From: Calamus simplicifolius
Taxonomy: Eukaryota; Streptophyta; Magnoliopsida; Arecales; Arecaceae
Assembly: GCA_900491605.1 (NCBI GenBank)
Contig: UESW01004238.1
Span: 835,804 to 899,803, forward strand
DNA length: 64,000 nt
Reading direction: 5' to 3'
Below, one piece after another: positions 35,313 through 46,818 of the stretch. The notes beneath the pieces are model-generated. The model saw only the letters and a program-made list of their open reading frames with translations, had not been told where the DNA came from and ran no database searches. The translations under genes and the position numbers were made by a program. The first letter of the stretch is position 1. Each line of letters begins with the position of its first letter.

Positions 35313-35324
35313 TTGTATCAGAGC
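35313..35324 (+). promoter_or_regulatory. Primer binding site of relic C
   Basis: TTGTATCAGAGC differs from the initiator-Met tRNA complement TGGTATCAGAGC by one base and lies three bases after the LTR. Confidence 0.75.
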
Positions 35325-35384
35325 ACTTCTCTTGAGGGACCTGTGAGTTGAGATACAAACCAGAAACACAACACCTTTCATAGG

Positions 35385-36250
35385 ATGGAATCTTTATCAT
35401 CTAATTTCTTCAATATTTTACCATCTATTTTTTATGGTGATAACTATCAAGCCTGGGCTATTAGAATGACAGTATATCTTGAAGCATTGGATCTTTGGAA
35501 AGCTAGAGAAAAAGACAATGATGTTCCTCCATTGCCTGATAATCCCATAATGACTCAGCTCAAGACCCATAGAGAGAAAAAGATCATGAAATCCGAAGCT
35601 AAAGCATGTCTATTCTCTATTGTTTCAAGCACTATAGTTATAAGAATAATGATTTTGGAATTAACAAAAGATATCTGGGATTACTTCAAGAAGGAATACC
35701 AAGGTAATGCTAAAAATTAAGGAGATAGAAACTATTAAAGAATACTCCAATAAGTTGCTGGGCATAGTAAACAAGGTATGGTTGTTTCGCAAGGACTTTT
35801 CTGATGAATGGATTGTGTAAAATATTTTTGTAACTTTGCCTAAAAAGTATGAGTCTAAAATTTCTTCATTAAAAGAATCTAAGGATCTGTCAAGCATATC
35901 CTTGGCAGAATTGGTGATGCATTGCAGGCATAAGAGCAAAGAAGAATGATGAGAAAAGAAGAAACTATAGAAGCTACACTTCAAGGAAGGGCAAAAAATT
36001 CAGGAAGAGATAAAGGCAAGAAGAACAACAATAGGAGGAAGGACAATAAGACATGCAACAATAATAAAAACAAGAAGAGCTATCCATCTTGTCCATAATG
36101 CAAAAAGATAATTCATCCATAAAGGAATTACTAGTGAAGAGCTGATGTCAAGTGCAAAAATATGGAAACACTGGACATATAAAACGAATATGCAAGTCAC
36201 AATAACAGAAGAAGGCAAAAGATACCACTGAACATCAAGAAGAGCACTTT
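35385..36250 (+). pseudogene. gag: copia gag of relic C
   Basis: The frame from ATG 35385 gives 111 residues with FYGDNYQAWAIRMTVYLEALDLW, the typical start of a copia Gag, and TKDIWDYFKKEY. A frameshift near 35718 is followed by the expected helical region (ETIKEYSNKLL, NKVW, LPKKYESKISSLKESKDL, LAELV). A degraded basic and CCHC-like region follows to about 36210 (TGHIKRICKSQ). Several stops break the frame. The short N-terminus and different sequence place it outside the Sirevirus family of A, B and D. Confidence 0.75.
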
Positions 36251-36289
36251 TTTGCAACATACTTCACAACAAATAACAACTCTAGTGAT

Positions 36290-37178
36290 ATCTAGTTAAT
36301 TGATAGTGGCTGAACAAATCATATGACCAATGACCGAAAGCTATTTACAAAGCTAGATAAAACTAATATTTTCAAAGTAAAAATTAAAAATGATAAATTT
36401 ATACCTGTAAAGGGTAAAGGAACTGTGACTACATAAATCTTGGCAGGTTTAAGGTACAGTACTAATGTTCTTTATGTGCTTGATATTGACCAAAATTTGC
36501 TCAGTGTTGGATAGCTAGTTAAAAAAGGCTTTAAAATTATATTTGAAGATGATTGGTGCTTGATCAAAGATGCCAAAGGAAGAGATCTATTCAAAGTAAA
36601 AAAATGAAAGTAAAAAGTTTTGCTCTAAATCTAATGGAGCAGGAGCATATAGTATTTTCTAGCATAATAAGTGGTTGCAGAACTGAGCGGCTTGAAGGGT
36701 CTATGGTGAGTAGTGATCAAGACAAAGATCATGAAGCTTCTGTTTTCAAAATATCTTTTGTAGACAGAAATAAGAAAGACCAGGAAGTTGGCAATGCTAT
36801 CTATAAGGAAGAAATAGAGGAGATGGATTCCTTGCCTGTTAATGATGCTATAATCAAGCAAGTAGATTGTGTTATAAAAGATTCAGACCTGGCTGATCTA
36901 GGAATAGAGTTAAACAACCCATATTCTAATCATGCTAATGATGAACCAATGAACAGTGGACAATTTATGATAGCAGAATCAAAAGCAGGCTTGGCTAACA
37001 ATGTTGTTCATGCAGAATCACTGAGTGCATATAAACATCCTATTGATCAGAATGCATAGGACAAATTAGATATTATTCCAATAGATGGGGGTTTGATTTT
37101 GGATGTCATGGCTATGGAATCAGAAAGCAAAGGAACCCAACTGGTTGATGAGAATACCAGGGACAAAGAAGATACTAC
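36290..37178 (+). pseudogene. copia protease-like region followed by an acidic frame (relic C)
   Basis: 36296-36600 reads through stops as LIDSG-TNHMTNDRKLF (catalytic DSG kept), VKGKGTVT, TNVLYVLDIDQNLLSVG and FEDDWCLIKDAKGRDLFKV, the normal copia protease to pre-integrase sequence. After KSFALN the sequence leaves the family where the integrase zinc region should follow. An acidic frame (DQDKDHEASVF, KKDQEVGNAIY, EEIEEMDSLPV) then continues to 37178. It has one TAG at about 37057 and stays in frame across the solo LTR insertion, ending at TAG 40538-40540. I do not recognise this segment. Confidence 0.65.
37174..37178. repeat. Target site duplication of the solo LTR, left copy (ACTAC)
   Basis: ACTAC before TGTAACATCC equals 40502-40506 after ACCGACA. 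Confidence 0.85.
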
Positions 37179-40100
37179 TGTAACATCCTAAGTTTTTAAA
37201 TATTTTGTGTTGACCCTTATATTGATTTTTAATAAATAATAAATACCATATGAGTATATTTGTTTTGTTACAAATGAATTGATAAAGTGTTTCAGGGATT
37301 TAAGTTTTTAATCAGTCAAAATTATAAAAATCAAGTCTAAGTTTGAGTCTGCCTTTAAGTGTCATGTTCAACACTTAGAGTCGACTCTCAGAGCGAGGAG
37401 TCAACTATGGCATGCTTTGGCATAGGCTTAACATTTTTGGCACACTCTCAAGCCAACTCCCACAATGGATGAGCCAACTCAGTCAGAAAAATAGTGAGAT
37501 AGCAATTCTACATCATGCTCGAGTTGACTCGCATAGGGCTTGAGTCGACTCACACAGTTTTATAGAGGAGGAGGAAAAACTGTATCCTGCTCGAGCTGAC
37601 TCATGATCTACTAGAGCCAGCTCGTGATATGCAGGAGCCGACTCGTAATCTGCTCGAGCCAACTCGTGACCTACAGGAGCCAACTCTATGACTGCAATTC
37701 CTAGGTTAAATCTTGAAAATTTCATTTTGAGCTCGTTTCATGTTTGATTTGAGTGTTGTTTGTACCGTTGGACTCCTAAAATTGAGTCCTTTGAGTTAGC
37801 AGGTTTTTTTCTAAAAATATTATATAAAAGTATCAAATTTAAAGAATAACAATAATTTATCAATAAATTAATACTTTTATGGCTAGTATTTATGTACTTA
37901 TCAAGGACTGTTAGAGATGGCTCATTTCTTATGCATCGACAATTAGAAAAGTGGTTGGATAGTGACTTAATGGTGACTATAAAATGGTATACTATTTTGA
38001 AAGGGTTTGATGGACATCTCATGTACAATTATAGGAGCACTATTGTTCAAGATATTAACAGATTTTCAAAAGTTAAGCATGCTTAGGTATGAGCGATGGA
38101 TGACCCTAAAAAGTCAATTAGAAAATTTTTAGGAGAAAAATGGGAAAAGTCTCTAAGGCCATTTGCTAATTTTGCTAAGAAAAATTGAAAAAAAAATTAA
38201 AGAACAAAATATCATGGTTCTGAGTGAGCCACATGTTTTTTAAAAAGCGTGCGTTAAGAGTTATCGAGATCAAAATGAGAATTTCATCTAGTCATTTAAA
38301 ATCCATTACTCAATGCCTTAGCCTCTAAGCTACCTAATGACTTAGCCTCAAAGCTATCAGGAAAAAGAGAAAAAAAAAAATGGTATGAAGAGTTGAGAAT
38401 CGGCAGAAAGAAAGAAAGAAAGAGAGGAAGAAAAATGAAGAAGAAGAAGAAGAAGGAAAGGAAAGGGAAAAGCTTAGGGAGGAGCTAGTTTTTGAGGTAA
38501 GCTCTAACTTTTCTAAACCCAGTATAGCATAGATTTTTCATAGAGGATTGTAGATGAGATGATTTCTTGTTTACCCTAAATAGAGAAAGGGTGGAAGAAA
38601 ATTATGTGATACTAGAGGTTAAAGCATGAATGCATGCATGGTTTCAGGAAAACCTTGCATGCAGGTGATCCTAACTATCACTGTGTCTATATGATGACCT
38701 AGGTCAAGAGGATTATTCCAAGGAGCTGAAACACCGAAGTTGAGTACTAGTTGAAAGATTAATCTCCTAAGATGAGTGGGTTTCTTATTTAGCATTGAAA
38801 AATATATTTTAAGCTGGTATGGTGATGTTTAATATCTAGCTGTGGTATGATATGCTTAGTAGAGTATTATATGCATTTTTAAACCTAAGAAATGAGAACC
38901 TAGTATATGATATTCTGATGCATGGGCTTCGATGTACAAATCTTTGAGCATGGGTTTTATTACATGAGTTAAAGTATGAGTTTTGAGCAAAAGAGCAAAG
39001 CATGAGTTTTAAGCACAAAGAATATAGCATGAGTTTTGATGCATGGATTTCAGATGCATACATGGCATATTTGCATGGTAAATTATTAAAAAGAACATAT
39101 TTTGGATGCATGTATCACACAGAGCATTCGGACAGTTATGGGGCTGATCATCCTTTAAACTATACCATAGCATAAGCATTGCATACTACTATTGAGTCGG
39201 TACCTCCTTGTGATTTGATTATACGATGATCCCTGGGATTAGGGATGAGTGCACGCTAAACCAAGCCCAGTGAAAAAATTGTAAGCAGCTCGTGGTGATA
39301 AAAAATCATAGCTCAGTGGAGATGGTTATCTTATAGCCCCTGAGGGCAAAGAGAAAACACGAGATTCCAGGGTTAAGAAACAAAGTACTTTTTTGAGTGA
39401 ACTATACGAGTAAGAAGTGCTATTTGTGTAAGGATTCTGTTGCCAGTTCATGCACCCATCGAGAATACACCTGCAGAAGAGCGACGTACTATAGGATGGT
39501 ACCTCGAAGGTTTCATATACAGCCCAGCATCATAGAGTTTTAAAAATACTTGCATTGGTTTTATCAGGGCCAATGAGCCCAATGTATATTCCAGGGGGGA
39601 TGAGTTTATATTAGATGCCAGTGAGCAAACTAGATCGCAGTGGGGATTAGAAAATTAAATAAAGAAAGTTTGGGCTGTATGTAAAGAATGCATATATTTT
39701 ATGTTGTATCGCATTATGCAAGGAACTTTTATTTATGAGATATTTTTCAGTGGAAAAGTTTTTTATAGAGTATTTCAGTATTGATATATTATTGCAAGCA
39801 TAAGCTAAATTTTATGTTATCTTTTATCATTTCAAAAAGATATATATTATTTAAAGAATAAGCTATATTTTATGTTTTCTATTATCATGCCTAAATGTGC
39901 ATTTTGTGTTAACTCATGCTCTACATGCTTAAGATATCTTGATATAGTGATGTGGTTCTCAACTTCTCCATAGTTAGATGGTTATTCAGTCACTGGGACT
40001 TAGGTCTCACCCCTTTATGTTTGATATTTACTTTTAGATCAATGAGGCTATCTGGCAGGATCAAAGGATTAGTGGAATTGGACCTTTAGCTGATGAAACT

Positions 40101-40501
40101 AGCTTGGAGGCAAGAGTGTATAAATGATAGCTTTGTATATTGAGTTCGTGTGGGGTGACTTTTATGTTTATATATATGTATATATATACAGTGAGGTATG
40201 GTGATGTATCAGACTTATTTGAATATGAATGAAAGACTTATGTTTTGAAGAGAATTATGAGTATAATGTATGTACTTATGATTTTGTTATCAATTGTAAA
40301 TGTGATCTGATAAATTTCTTAAGGATATCAAAAAAAAAAGTTTTAAACAGGACATGTTTTCAAGTGTCTGCCGCTTGTGATAATCAGTTGGAGTTCCCTA
40401 GCTCTCTATGGAGCGCTATATAAAGGCTAATAGAACTCTAGCCGATTAGCTTAGGTGCATAGGTTTGCTGTCGGTGGTTCCAAGAGGATGGGGCACCGAC
40501 A
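37179..40501 (+). mobile_element. Solo LTR, 3323 bp, probably Ty3/gypsy (Del/Tekay-like)
   Basis: TGTAACATCC at the start and GCACCGACA at the end have TG...CA ends and perfect ACTAC duplications, with no internal retroelement genes between. The TGTAACA start, the long size and the GGGATTAGGGATGAGTGCACGC and CTCACCCCTTTATGTTTGAT phrases recall LTRs of chromovirus-type gypsy elements; that family call is tentative. Orientation is assigned from these phrases. It has a GAGTCGACTC-type palindrome cluster at 37378-37690, as in the Sireviruses. It formed by LTR-LTR recombination after insertion into relic C. Confidence 0.8.
37378..37690 (+). promoter_or_regulatory. GAGTCGACTC / GAGCCAACTC cluster in the solo LTR
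   Basis: Perfect GAGTCGACTC occurs at 37378-37387 and 37542-37551. About ten variants (GAGTTGACTC, GAGCTGACTC, GAGCCGACTC, GAGCCAACTC) lie between and after. Spacing and variant types resemble the Sirevirus U3 clusters, though the rest of the LTR does not. Confidence 0.65.
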
Positions 40502-40506
40502 ACTAC
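40502..40506. repeat. Target site duplication of the solo LTR, right copy (ACTAC)
   Basis: It matches 37174-37178. Confidence 0.85.
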
Positions 40507-40751
40507 TGTGTCAAATTCATGCTCAGTCTTAGAATCGTAGTTTTTAGGGATTAGTCCACTTGGTGCACAAACCTCAATGATCAATAGGTTCACTTAGTGA
40601 AAAGTTAATGGACAGAAGAGATTCTGTTCTAAAAGATTCAAAATTGGCTATTGCTATTGGTTTGCCAATCCTTCAGAGCTATCTGAAATTTAGACTATTA
40701 TATCTCAATAAAAGGAAATTCTAAGAAGTAGATTAAGCCTTTGAAACTACT

Positions 40752-40762
40752 AAGGCAAGGAG
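40752..40762 (+). promoter_or_regulatory. Polypurine tract of relic C
   Basis: AAGGCAAGGAG directly precedes the 3' LTR start TATTAAAAAATGCC. One C interrupts it. Confidence 0.5.
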
Positions 40763-41117
40763 TATTAAAAAATGCCTTAAGTTGCAAAAATTATGACAGA
40801 ATAATTGGTCAATAACCAAATCTTTAGGATATAATATATCAACAACCAAATCTTTAGGATATAATCTTTAACTACCAGATCTTTAGGATTTTTTTTGTTG
40901 CATATTTCTGATATAGCTTGATCTCAAGAATCAAAGCTTGATATTAGGAATCTATTAGTTATGATTCTAAATTAGTTTTTATATATTTTTTGTTATGTTT
41001 TAGCTCTATAAAAAGAGTAATACGTTGAATAAATTTGAGTATGCTTAGATACAAGGCTCTCTTTCTCTTTTTTTCTATTAAATACTTTTTTATCTTCTTC
41101 CTTGCAAACAAACAACA
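40763..41117 (+). repeat. 3' LTR of relic C
   Basis: Co-linear with 34969-35309. The start TATTAAAA is a changed TGTTGAAA. The AATCTTTAGGATATAAT repeat is present, with one more partial unit than in the 5' LTR. Confidence 0.75.
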
Positions 41118-42062
41118 ACTAAATCAAGATTATATAACTCTGATTTATGCTATACAACAAGACATGTGTTGTAAGTGCTATAAGTGATATAGGCAAGCGT
41201 ATATCAAATAAAATGTTAATTATTGCTGGATAGACATCATATCTGTATCATCATTATTTTGCTAAATTCAAGGCTATCAATAAACTATTTTATAGCTATC
41301 ATGTTATGGATATTGATCCATCATCTTTTTCCCTATAGAATAAGTAGGAATTATCTAGCAATTATAACATCTTTGAGAAAAATGAATCTAAAATATTACT
41401 TAAATACCTTTCTGAATGATATTATAGCAAAAGAAGGGTAGCTAATTCAATAAGCATGCATATATAGAGGATTCCGTACTTATTGTAGATTATTTCATTC
41501 CTTCAGCTGATAACATGTAAAACTCCATAAACAATAGAGTATAAGTTTTCAAATAATAGTACTTCAGACATAATATTCCTTTGATATTAAAAATTATGGA
41601 TCGCCCTTGGTTTGTCAGATTAATTGACAAAAGGATAGCATTCGTACAAGTTTTCAAGTTGTCAACCGGTGACCTCGGTTTAACCAAGTCAAAACCCCTA
41701 TAGACCGTAGCAATTGAGTCAGTTTCGAACTCCCTCTATGTATCTACTTCTGATGTGCTCCAAAGCTACAGATGCTCAGATGAAGTGAATGAGTTCTAGA
41801 GATACATTCTTTATAATGAAAGAGAAAGGGACTCTCTTGATTAGATGAGGCTTATCTCTAAGCCCCATCCTTCTTATTTAATCTGATTTAAGGTCCCTCC
41901 TCCATTAACAAAAAAGAGAGTTTAGACTTGAGAAGTTTAGAGAAACGAGGGAGAGAAAGAGAAGGGAAAAAGGGAAAGGAAGAGACTTATCCTCTTTTTT
42001 GAGTTGATCAAAGTTTCATTTGGTAAGCAAGTTCTTAATCTTCTCCTTTTGACTCATGGTTT
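41118..42062. other. No gene recognised
   Basis: AT-rich sequence between relic C and gypsy element E. A purine-rich stretch at 41917-41985 has no coding frame. Confidence 0.5.
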
Positions 42063-42640
42063 GTGTTGCTACCAAATCACTTGCGATGAGCGTCGGGTGA
42101 GCTGAGATCTTCACGGGCCTTCGAGGATGCAGAGAGGTCATCGTCTTCCTTCGAGAGCCTGCAAAAAGTTCCAGACCGGTAGTTCCGGTGGGGACCCTCC
42201 GATGCCCAAGTCAGTGGGTTGTAGAACAGGAATGTTGTATATGAGTAGAGCTTGAAAGAGAGAGAAAGAGAGAGATCCCCTAGCGTTAAGCTCGGGTCCT
42301 CTTCTTATACCTGTTCGGGGGGTCAAGTTTACCTCATTCCGTTGTAACTGTCGAATCTGCTTTGTTAGGATGAGCTTCATGAACGGCGAGCAGGTGAGCC
42401 GTTGCTGAATGGGCGCCATGTATATCGGCAACTGCAGGGTGTGTTGGTAATTGCCCGTGATCTCGTTAAAACAGATGAGCAAGATATGCGGCGGTTGGTG
42501 CCTCAAATCCCTGGGTCCGGTATTCGAGACTGGCTTCGCTATACTAGGAAAACGTGCAATGTTGAGGCCGAAGCCAAGGGCCGAGGCGAGGGTGAGGCCG
42601 AAGCCAAAGGCCGAGGCCGAAGCCAAGGGCCGACACCGGA
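42063..42640 (-). repeat. 3' LTR of element E, right boundary approximate
   Basis: On the minus strand a GGTATAAGAAGAGGACC promoter-like stretch (about 42317) is followed by ACTTGGGCATCGGAGGGTCC and CACCGGAACTACCGG, then TTTTTGCAGGCTCTCGAAGG, phrases typical of Tat-type R-U5 regions. The end GGTAGCAACA at 42063 is a good LTR terminus. The inner boundary near 42640 (TGTTTCCGG on the minus strand) is a guess. A GCCGAAGCCAAGGGCCGAG minisatellite lies in U3 (42567-42640). Confidence 0.6.
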
Positions 42641-43022
42641 AACAAGCTATCAATTCATCTGGTTCTGAAAATTATGCAAAGTGTTACGCTGCCACCCAAG
42701 GGAAGTGATTAGCCACATAAGATGCCCTTCCACCCCTGAGATAAGTGAGCGTATAGTTGCCAGTGAAAGGGGTGTTAATATCCACCAGATGGCTGATCTC
42801 CGTGCCATCATTCCGCCCGTTCAGGCTGTTGGGATTTGGCAGGATTTTCCTCGGGCAAGGGGTTGTGAAAAGGTAGGCGTCATCATTGCGGTGAGGTCAC
42901 CACTACCTCTTTATTGGCAGTGTTTTTCGTGTTCCCCGCATCAAGTGGTTGCCAAGGCGATTTCCAATAGAAAGCGGATGCATGGTCAAATTGAAAATCG
43001 GCGGGATGATTTGGAACGGGGG

Positions 43023-43030
43023 TATAAAAG
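43023..43030 (+). promoter_or_regulatory. TATA box of the antisense ORF
   Basis: GGGGTATAAAAGGGGG is a strong TATA context, about 160 bases before the ATG at 43182, with a pyrimidine-rich leader between. It points away from the element's own LTR promoter. Confidence 0.6.
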
Positions 43031-43181
43031 GGGGAAATCGTCCCCATCTTCTGCTTTTCACCTTTTCTCACATTATAATCTCTCACCTTGAATCTGCAAG
43101 CGCCTATTCATCTCCCATTTCTGCTTACCTCCCGAGCTCTCTCTTCCTCAATCTCGGTTCAAGTTCTCTAGGTTAGTCCTT

Positions 43182-45614
43182 ATGGCTTCTTCACCTTCTT
43201 GCTCTCTTTCTGATCTTGGGGATCATTCCCCTGTTCCTTCACAGCCTTCCACTTCCCCGGGGCTTAGTTGGTCCTCTTCATCTTTCGACCATGTTCCATT
43301 GGAACGGCGGTGAGTGACCGGACGACCCGCAACTGGGATTCGTCTGGCCGCTGGACGGGCCCCACCCCGGTGCCGTTCGGCCATCGCCGGTCCGTCCACT
43401 GCTGCCAAGGAGTATCCTGAATGGACTGCCTCCACCATGTCGGCCCAAGATATTGTGAACCTTAGAGCCAAGTATAATTTCCCTCCCAACATGCGTCTGT
43501 CCTACCCCACTCCTGAAGACAAGGTTACATCTTCTCGTTCTGGGAGGGTTGCCTTGTACGGAGCTTTCTTTAAGGTGGGGCTTCGGTTACCCATCCACCC
43601 TTTTATTCTCAACCTCCTGGATAGATACTCCTTGGCACCTGCCCAGTTAGTCCCTAATTCCATCCGACCCATCATCGGCTTCATGATACTTTGTCACTTT
43701 TATGGTATAGAGGCTAGCATCTCCTTATTCCGTAGCTTCTACACCCTCCGTAAGCAAGCGGGGTGGTGGTCCTTTACCCCTAGACCCACCAGGATTCTTA
43801 GACTATATCTTCCCACATCCATCAAAGGGTGGAAAGATAGATTCTTTTTTCCCGACATTGAGGGGGTGAGTGGAACCTGGGGAACACCCAATACTGACGC
43901 AAATAGGGACTCTTCCGTACTCCCGAGGGATCGAATGGCATTTGGGCAGCTTCTGATTGCCAACATCCCTCGGTGCAACCAGCTTTTGACCGAAGAAAAC
44001 CTCCATCTTGCCGGCCTTATTCTGCCCAGTTGTGAGTGGCTGATTACTCACCTTGCTTTTTTATATCCTTCTCCTCTCGTCCTCTCTTTCTCTCTTTTTT
44101 TTAACACTTCCTTTCATGTTCCTTGATACAGGAATTGCACCATCACTTCACAAGATAAGACATGCTGCCATAAGAAAAAGGAAAGTCAAGGCAGATGGGG
44201 CCCCTACCGAAAGGAGGGCCATCACCAAGATTACCAGGAGGACCAAGGTCGGAGAGGCCTTTGGAAGGGGCGAGACTGAGGGAAAGGATAAAGTTAGGGA
44301 GGCCTCTAATGGGAGCGAGGTGGAAAGGGCCGAAGCCGGCAGAGCCCTAGGAAGCGAGGCGGTAAGGGCCGAGGCTGGAGAGCATCAGGGCGGAACGATG
44401 TGGGGGAAAGAGATCTACCTCATTCACCTTCACCAGTACTACATCCGTCCCCTATCGATTTAATCGACATGTCTCTGGAGCGAGGGACTAAAGAGCCGTC
44501 ACCACGGTCCATAGCCAACGAAGCAGAACCGGCCAACTCAGCTACAAGGCCAACTTCGGAAGCCGCCTTATCTTCCGTAGGGGCAGTGGCCGAGGCCTCT
44601 CCACCAGTAAAGGCGCCAGTGGGGGCAGAGTCGAAGGCTGAGTCCTCGCTTGTAGCCATGAGGCCAGCGAAGGGGGATGGCATTGATCCCTCATTTCAAT
44701 CAATTCTGATGCGCCATATCCATTGGGCCGAGCAGACATTGGCCCAGGCTTCCGTGCCCGAGCTACAAAGGTTTCTTCGACACCAAGGGAGATCTACATT
44801 CTTTCGGGAGGCGTCTATGGCATATCTTTGGGTAAGTATTATTCTATTGTCAAAACTTTTGTGACTGTTTCTTTATCTAACCTAAACAATCCGATCAGGC
44901 ATTGAATTCTATGACCGCCATGAGGGGCCATTGGTCCCAGGCCGAGGCCGCTCTTGATCAATCTGTGGAGGAAATTCGAGAAGTCTGGGCTAGAGCAGAG
45001 AGGGTGGAGGTAGCCCTGAAGGAGGCCCGGGCGGAGACTGCTCGGGTGCAAAAGGCCGAAGCCGAAGCCGAGGCCGCTCGATTTCATAACCTAGCCCGGG
45101 CTGAGAAGGCAGAGGAGGCGCTGAAGTGGCCCAGCGCCAGGCGGCCAATGAGCTTGATAATGCTCAGGTGGCAGAGAAAAAATAGAGAGTGGCCGAAGAG
45201 AAGCAAAAAGCCGCTGAAGCGGATATTTACCTACTGAAGCACTGGCTGCACTCTGCCACCATTGAGATCAGAGTGGCCGGGGAGTGAGCCGAGAACGCTG
45301 AGGAAATCGCTTGCCAACGAGATGCTGAGGCAGCACATCTAAAGGCGGCGGTGATCGAGGCTGAGAAGAAGGCCGCTGAGGCCGAGAAGAGGGCCACCGA
45401 GGCTGAGGAGAGGGCCGCCGAGGCCGAGAAGAAAGCCGTCGAGGCCGTAGAATATTTTAAGAAGTCCAAGGCCTTCAATAGGGAGCTGGCTGAGACAACC
45501 GCATTTGCATACGATGGTGGCTTCCAAGATTGCAAGGAAAAATACATAGACTCTACAGCCTCAAGGGAATTGAAGAGCTGGAGCCAAACAAAGTTCCCAA
45601 AGATGATGGCTTAG
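43182..45614 (+). pseudogene. Antisense accessory ORF of element E (putative gypsy-type transposon domain, coiled coil)
   Basis: From ATG 43182 a Ser/Pro-rich leader runs to TGA at 43311. The same frame continues to at least 44028 with the Transposase_28 (PF04195) pattern: FFKVGLRLPIHPFI, LAPAQLVPNSIRPIIGFM and LFRSFYTLRKQAGWWSFTPR. Intron 2 (44832-44898, GTAAGT to CAG, phase 0) joins two open frames exactly. Intron 1 (about 44032-44131, GTGAGT to CAG) fits phase 1, but the joined codon reads TGA. Exon 2 is charged and has a frameshift near 44400-44460. Exon 3 has long Ala/Glu/Lys heptads (EAEKKAAEAEKRATEAEERA), a strong coiled coil. Stops at 43311 and at the first junction would fit C-to-T changes at CpG. 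The function is unknown. Confidence 0.75.
44832..44898 (+). other. Phase-0 intron in the antisense ORF
   Basis: GGTAAGTATT at the start and TTTATCTAACC...CCGATCAG at the end, 67 bp, AT-rich in GC-rich coding surroundings. Removing it joins Trp TGG to GCA with no frame change. Confidence 0.75.
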
Positions 45615-45889
45615 CTCCGGCTGAACCCTAGATTCTTTTGCTTTCCTTGCTTTGTATCAAATTCGACTTAAATCGACAATTTTTAAACTGTTGCTATTAA
45701 TGGAATTTTGACCCATGATGCTCACGACTTGCACTATAGTCAGGTCGTCTAGTGAATAAGTCGAAACGAACCAAACTCCAATGACTAGACCACTCGACCA
45801 TACATCGCAGGATGTTGCCAGAGCGGTGCCAAGGGAGAACTCCAACATGATCTCCGTCTAGGACACAACTAGGAAGTCAGCCAGAGAGA

Positions 45890-46818
45890 TGATGTGGGAT
45901 TAGTTTTGTGTACCGATGCGGAGTCGAATATGTTCCGGCGCGAAGTCAAGCTAAGTGCCGATGCGGAGTAGGGTTAACTGCCAACGCGGGGTCAGGCTAA
46001 GTGCCGATGCAGAGTCGAGCTAAAAGTTCCGAGGGGAGACTCTGGCTTGGAGTGCCGATGCAAAGCCGGGCTTAGATTGCCGATGCGGAGCCGGGCTTAG
46101 ATTGCCGAGGGGAGGCTCTGGCTTGGAGTGCCGATGTGGAGTTAGGCTTAGAGTGCCGACGGGAGGTTCTGGCTTAGAGTGCCGATGCGGAGCCGGGCTG
46201 AGCACCGAGGGGAGACTCTGGCTTGAAGTGCCAATGCGGAGCCGGGCTTAGAGTACCGATGCGGAGCCAGGCTTAGAGTGCCGAGGGGAGACTCGGGTTT
46301 AGAGTGCCGATGCAGAGCCAGGCTTAGATTGCCGAGGGAAGGCTCTAGCTTGGAGTGCCGACGTGGAGTCGGACTTAGAGTGCCGACGGGAGGCTCTAGC
46401 TTGGAGTGCCAATGCGGAGTCGGTCTTAGAGTGCCGATGGGAGGCTCTGGCTTGGAGTGCTGATGCGAAGCCGGGCTGAGAGCCGAGGGGAGACTCTGGC
46501 TTGGAGTTCCGATGCGGAGCCAGGCTGAGCGCCGAGGGGAGACTCTGGCTTGGAGTGCCGACGCAGAGCCAGGCTTAGAGTGCCGAGGGGAGACTCGAGC
46601 TTAAAGTGCCGACGCGGAGCCGGGCTGAGTACCAAGGGGAGACTCGGGCTTAGAATGCTGATGCGGAGTTGGGCTTTAGTGCCAAGGGAAGACTCGGGCT
46701 TAGAGTGCCGACGCAGAGCCGGGCTTAGAGTGCTGAGGGGAGACTTGGGCTTCAAGTGCCGATGCGGAGCCGGGCTGAGTGCCGAGGGAAGACTCGGGCT
46801 TAGAATGCCGATGCGGAG
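45890..46818. repeat. Tandem array, about 51-bp composite unit, left part (3' UTR of element E)
   Basis: The unit alternates two related halves of about 25 bases: GCCGATGCGGAGCCGGGCTT and GCCGAGGGGAGACTCTGGCT, joined by AGAGT or GGAGT. About 18 composite units with variants are present. As the period is a multiple of three, open frames occur by chance on both strands. The array is interrupted by element D and continues at 57418. Confidence 0.9.
46814..46818. repeat. Target site duplication of element D, left copy (CGGAG)
   Basis: CGGAG precedes TGTTGGAAG and is repeated at 57418-57422. CGGAG also recurs in the array itself, but the array phase continues correctly across the insertion. Confidence 0.85.

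Larger units (their letters stand above)
34969..41117 (+). mobile_element. Short-LTR Ty1/copia relic C, gag and protease only, split by a solo LTR
   Basis: LTRs of about 341 and 355 bp (34969-35309 and 40763-41117) share most of their sequence. A PBS and a gag follow the first, and a purine tract precedes the second. Without the solo LTR, only about 2.1 kb of internal sequence remains. It covers gag, a knuckle remnant, protease-like sequence and an acidic frame, but no integrase, RT or RNase H. I could not identify a convincing TSD. The copy could move only with enzymes from elsewhere, and its stops make even that unlikely. Confidence 0.75.

Noticed and set aside
42138..42708. Overlapping frames with Ala/Glu/Lys-rich peptides
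   Set aside because: They read through LTR sequence of element E and a short GCCGAAGCC minisatellite. Both strands are open only because of the repeat.
45890..46818. CRISPR-like array
   Set aside because: Units are adjacent and diverged, with no unique spacers, in plant DNA.
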